A stretch of DNA of 64,000 bases from Candidatus Nitrospira allomarina (GTDB taxonomy: Bacteria; Nitrospirota; Nitrospiria; Nitrospirales; UBA8639), in NCBI RefSeq assembly GCF_032050975.1, contig NZ_CP116967.1:3655001-3719000 (forward strand), read 5' to 3'. Under the pieces are notes generated by a model. It did no database searches. It worked only from the letters and a program-made list of their open reading frames with translations, and had not been told where the DNA came from. The position numbers were made by a program, and so were the translations under genes. Numbering within the stretch: position 1 is the stretch's first letter; each line of letters starts with the position of its first letter. This document shows positions 63,160 through 64,000 of the stretch, piece by piece.

Positions 63160-64000
63160 ATGCCGTTTTTTGTATCTTTTCTCATTGGAGTTCTCTTTCT
63201 TGCCTCTCCTTCGTTTGCCGGGTGGAGGGTCACCGGCGAGAGTAATGTGTATTATACCGACGATGCGGCCCTGTTCTCCTCGACACGGCGGCTGAGTCGA
63301 AACCAGGACCCCACCCAACCGGTAATTGATAGCCTTCTTGCCAACCAGGGAGACGATGTAGTGTTTGAACCCATGGCCCACATAATGAAATCTTTTTCGT
63401 TAATGGGTCGACCTACCGAATTGGGTGTCCGTGGACAGGGGTTTGTGTTTACCGACAATACCCAATTCAATCACGGATCATTGAGCGTTGAGGCCTCCCA
63501 TAACCTGACCTCCACCACTGCGCTCCTGATGCGCTATTTTTTCGGACCCGATTTATTTTTAGGAAAGAACGAGGTACGGCCACTTGAAGAGTCCGACGGG
63601 AATCCCCCACAAGTTAAAAATGAAGAGGTCACCACCAATTATTGGGCCGGAGGGCTTGCTCAACAAATCCCCGGGGTCGACGATTTGCGGCTTATTCTCT
63701 ATGGCCGCTATGGATTGCGAGACTACGATAAACCCTTTCGCCAACGGGATACCAGGTTTTGGACGGTCGGGACACACGTGGAATGGGCGCCCACGCAGAA
63801 GATCGGGTTGGCGCTAGGCTACCATTATGAACGAGGATTGGCTGATGGGCGTAAGCAGCCGGAGCTACAAGATGATATCTCTTACTTCAATCATTTCGTG
63901 ACCGGAGAATTCGAATATGAGATCACAGAACGTCTTAGCTTAGAGATGGGACTGCATTATGAATTTAACGGTTGGACCACCGGTATCCAGGGGGATGAAC
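63160..64000 (+). CDS. Outer-membrane beta-barrel protein (5' part only)
   Basis: The frame is open from 63121, but the Met at 63160 gives a clean signal peptide (MPFFVSFLIGVLFLASPSFA). The mature sequence begins GWRVTGESNVYYTDDAALFS and continues as amphipathic strands: GVRGQGFVFTDNTQFNHGSL, YFFGPDLFLGKNE, LRLILYGRYGLRDYDKPF, RFWTVGTHVEWAPTQKIGLA, LGYHYERGLADGR, FEYEITERLSLEMGLHYEF. This is typical of a many-stranded outer-membrane barrel. It is cut by the right edge after about 280 residues, so the total size is unknown. Role unknown. Confidence 0.8.
   Translation, partial: MPFFVSFLIGVLFLASPSFAGWRVTGESNVYYTDDAALFSSTRRLSRNQDPTQPVIDSLLANQGDDVVFEPMAHIMKSFSLMGRPTELGVRGQGFVFTDNTQFNHGSLSVEASHNLTSTTALLMRYFFGPDLFLGKNEVRPLEESDGNPPQVKNEEVTTNYWAGGLAQQIPGVDDLRLILYGRYGLRDYDKPFRQRDTRFWTVGTHVEWAPTQKIGLALGYHYERGLADGRKQPELQDDISYFNHFVTGEFEYEITERLSLEMGLHYEFNGWTTGIQGDE

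Noticed and set aside
1-64000. CRISPR array, tRNA, rRNA, insertion sequence or integrase
   Set aside because: I looked for regular direct repeats, cloverleaf patterns and transposase motifs and saw none that hold up; short dyads in gaps are too small or isolated.

Overview
The window is chromosomal DNA of a Gram-negative bacterium. At least eleven predicted lipoproteins, several signal peptides and several outer-membrane beta-barrels or TolC-type channels imply a two-membrane envelope. The mix of LCIB-type carbonic anhydrase, DUF3313/DUF4136/DUF4410 lipoproteins and DUF5132/HMA clusters resembles what I would expect in Nitrospirota. That lineage is an inference from gene content only, because no rRNA or ribosomal marker is present. 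I see no tRNA, insertion sequence, integrase or CRISPR array.

Layout. 0-24 kb is an envelope-rich stretch. It holds the start of tex, two DUF3313 and one DUF4136 lipoproteins, two MscS-type channels with a shared N-terminal domain, a FadL-type barrel, a lipoprotein alpha/beta hydrolase, a DUF4105 membrane protein, a TetR regulator next to a globin-like gene, an MltF-like transglycosylase, a Slp lipoprotein and a tandem pair of glycine-zipper proteins. Two gene relics lie here: a scarred copy of a DUF3313 gene end, and a decayed copy of a small exported protein.

23.5-43.5 kb is the most distinctive accessory region. It contains three DUF4410 lipoproteins, two DUF3604 (PHP-like) exported proteins, two membrane-anchored PpiC proteins and a HupE/UreJ protein. 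These are followed by a membrane-anchored formylglycine-generating enzyme, two exported sulfatases with intact C-x-[PA]-x-R sites, a small membrane protein and an exported HAD phosphatase. The repeated PpiC/DUF3604/DUF4410 set looks like a duplicated module. The locus appears to be a periplasmic hydrolase factory carrying its own cofactor-maturation and probable folding functions.

44-53.6 kb holds ion and partitioning functions: a TMEM175-like channel, an EF-hand protein, a CorA transporter, an orphan ParA with a tail-anchored partner, tandem TolC proteins without a pump, and a Ca2+/H+ exchanger directly followed by an LCIB-type carbonic anhydrase.

53.8-58.6 kb is the best candidate for an undescribed system. 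Four DUF5132-type small membrane proteins surround a stand-alone HMA-like protein and a P-type ATPase. The ATPase has two Cys-less HMA-like domains, and its TM4 metal motif is replaced by D-Y-G-T-G. A fifth DUF5132 gene lies at 61.5 kb on the other strand. The right end holds small exported proteins, a second DUF4136 lipoprotein and the start of a beta-barrel gene that runs off the window.
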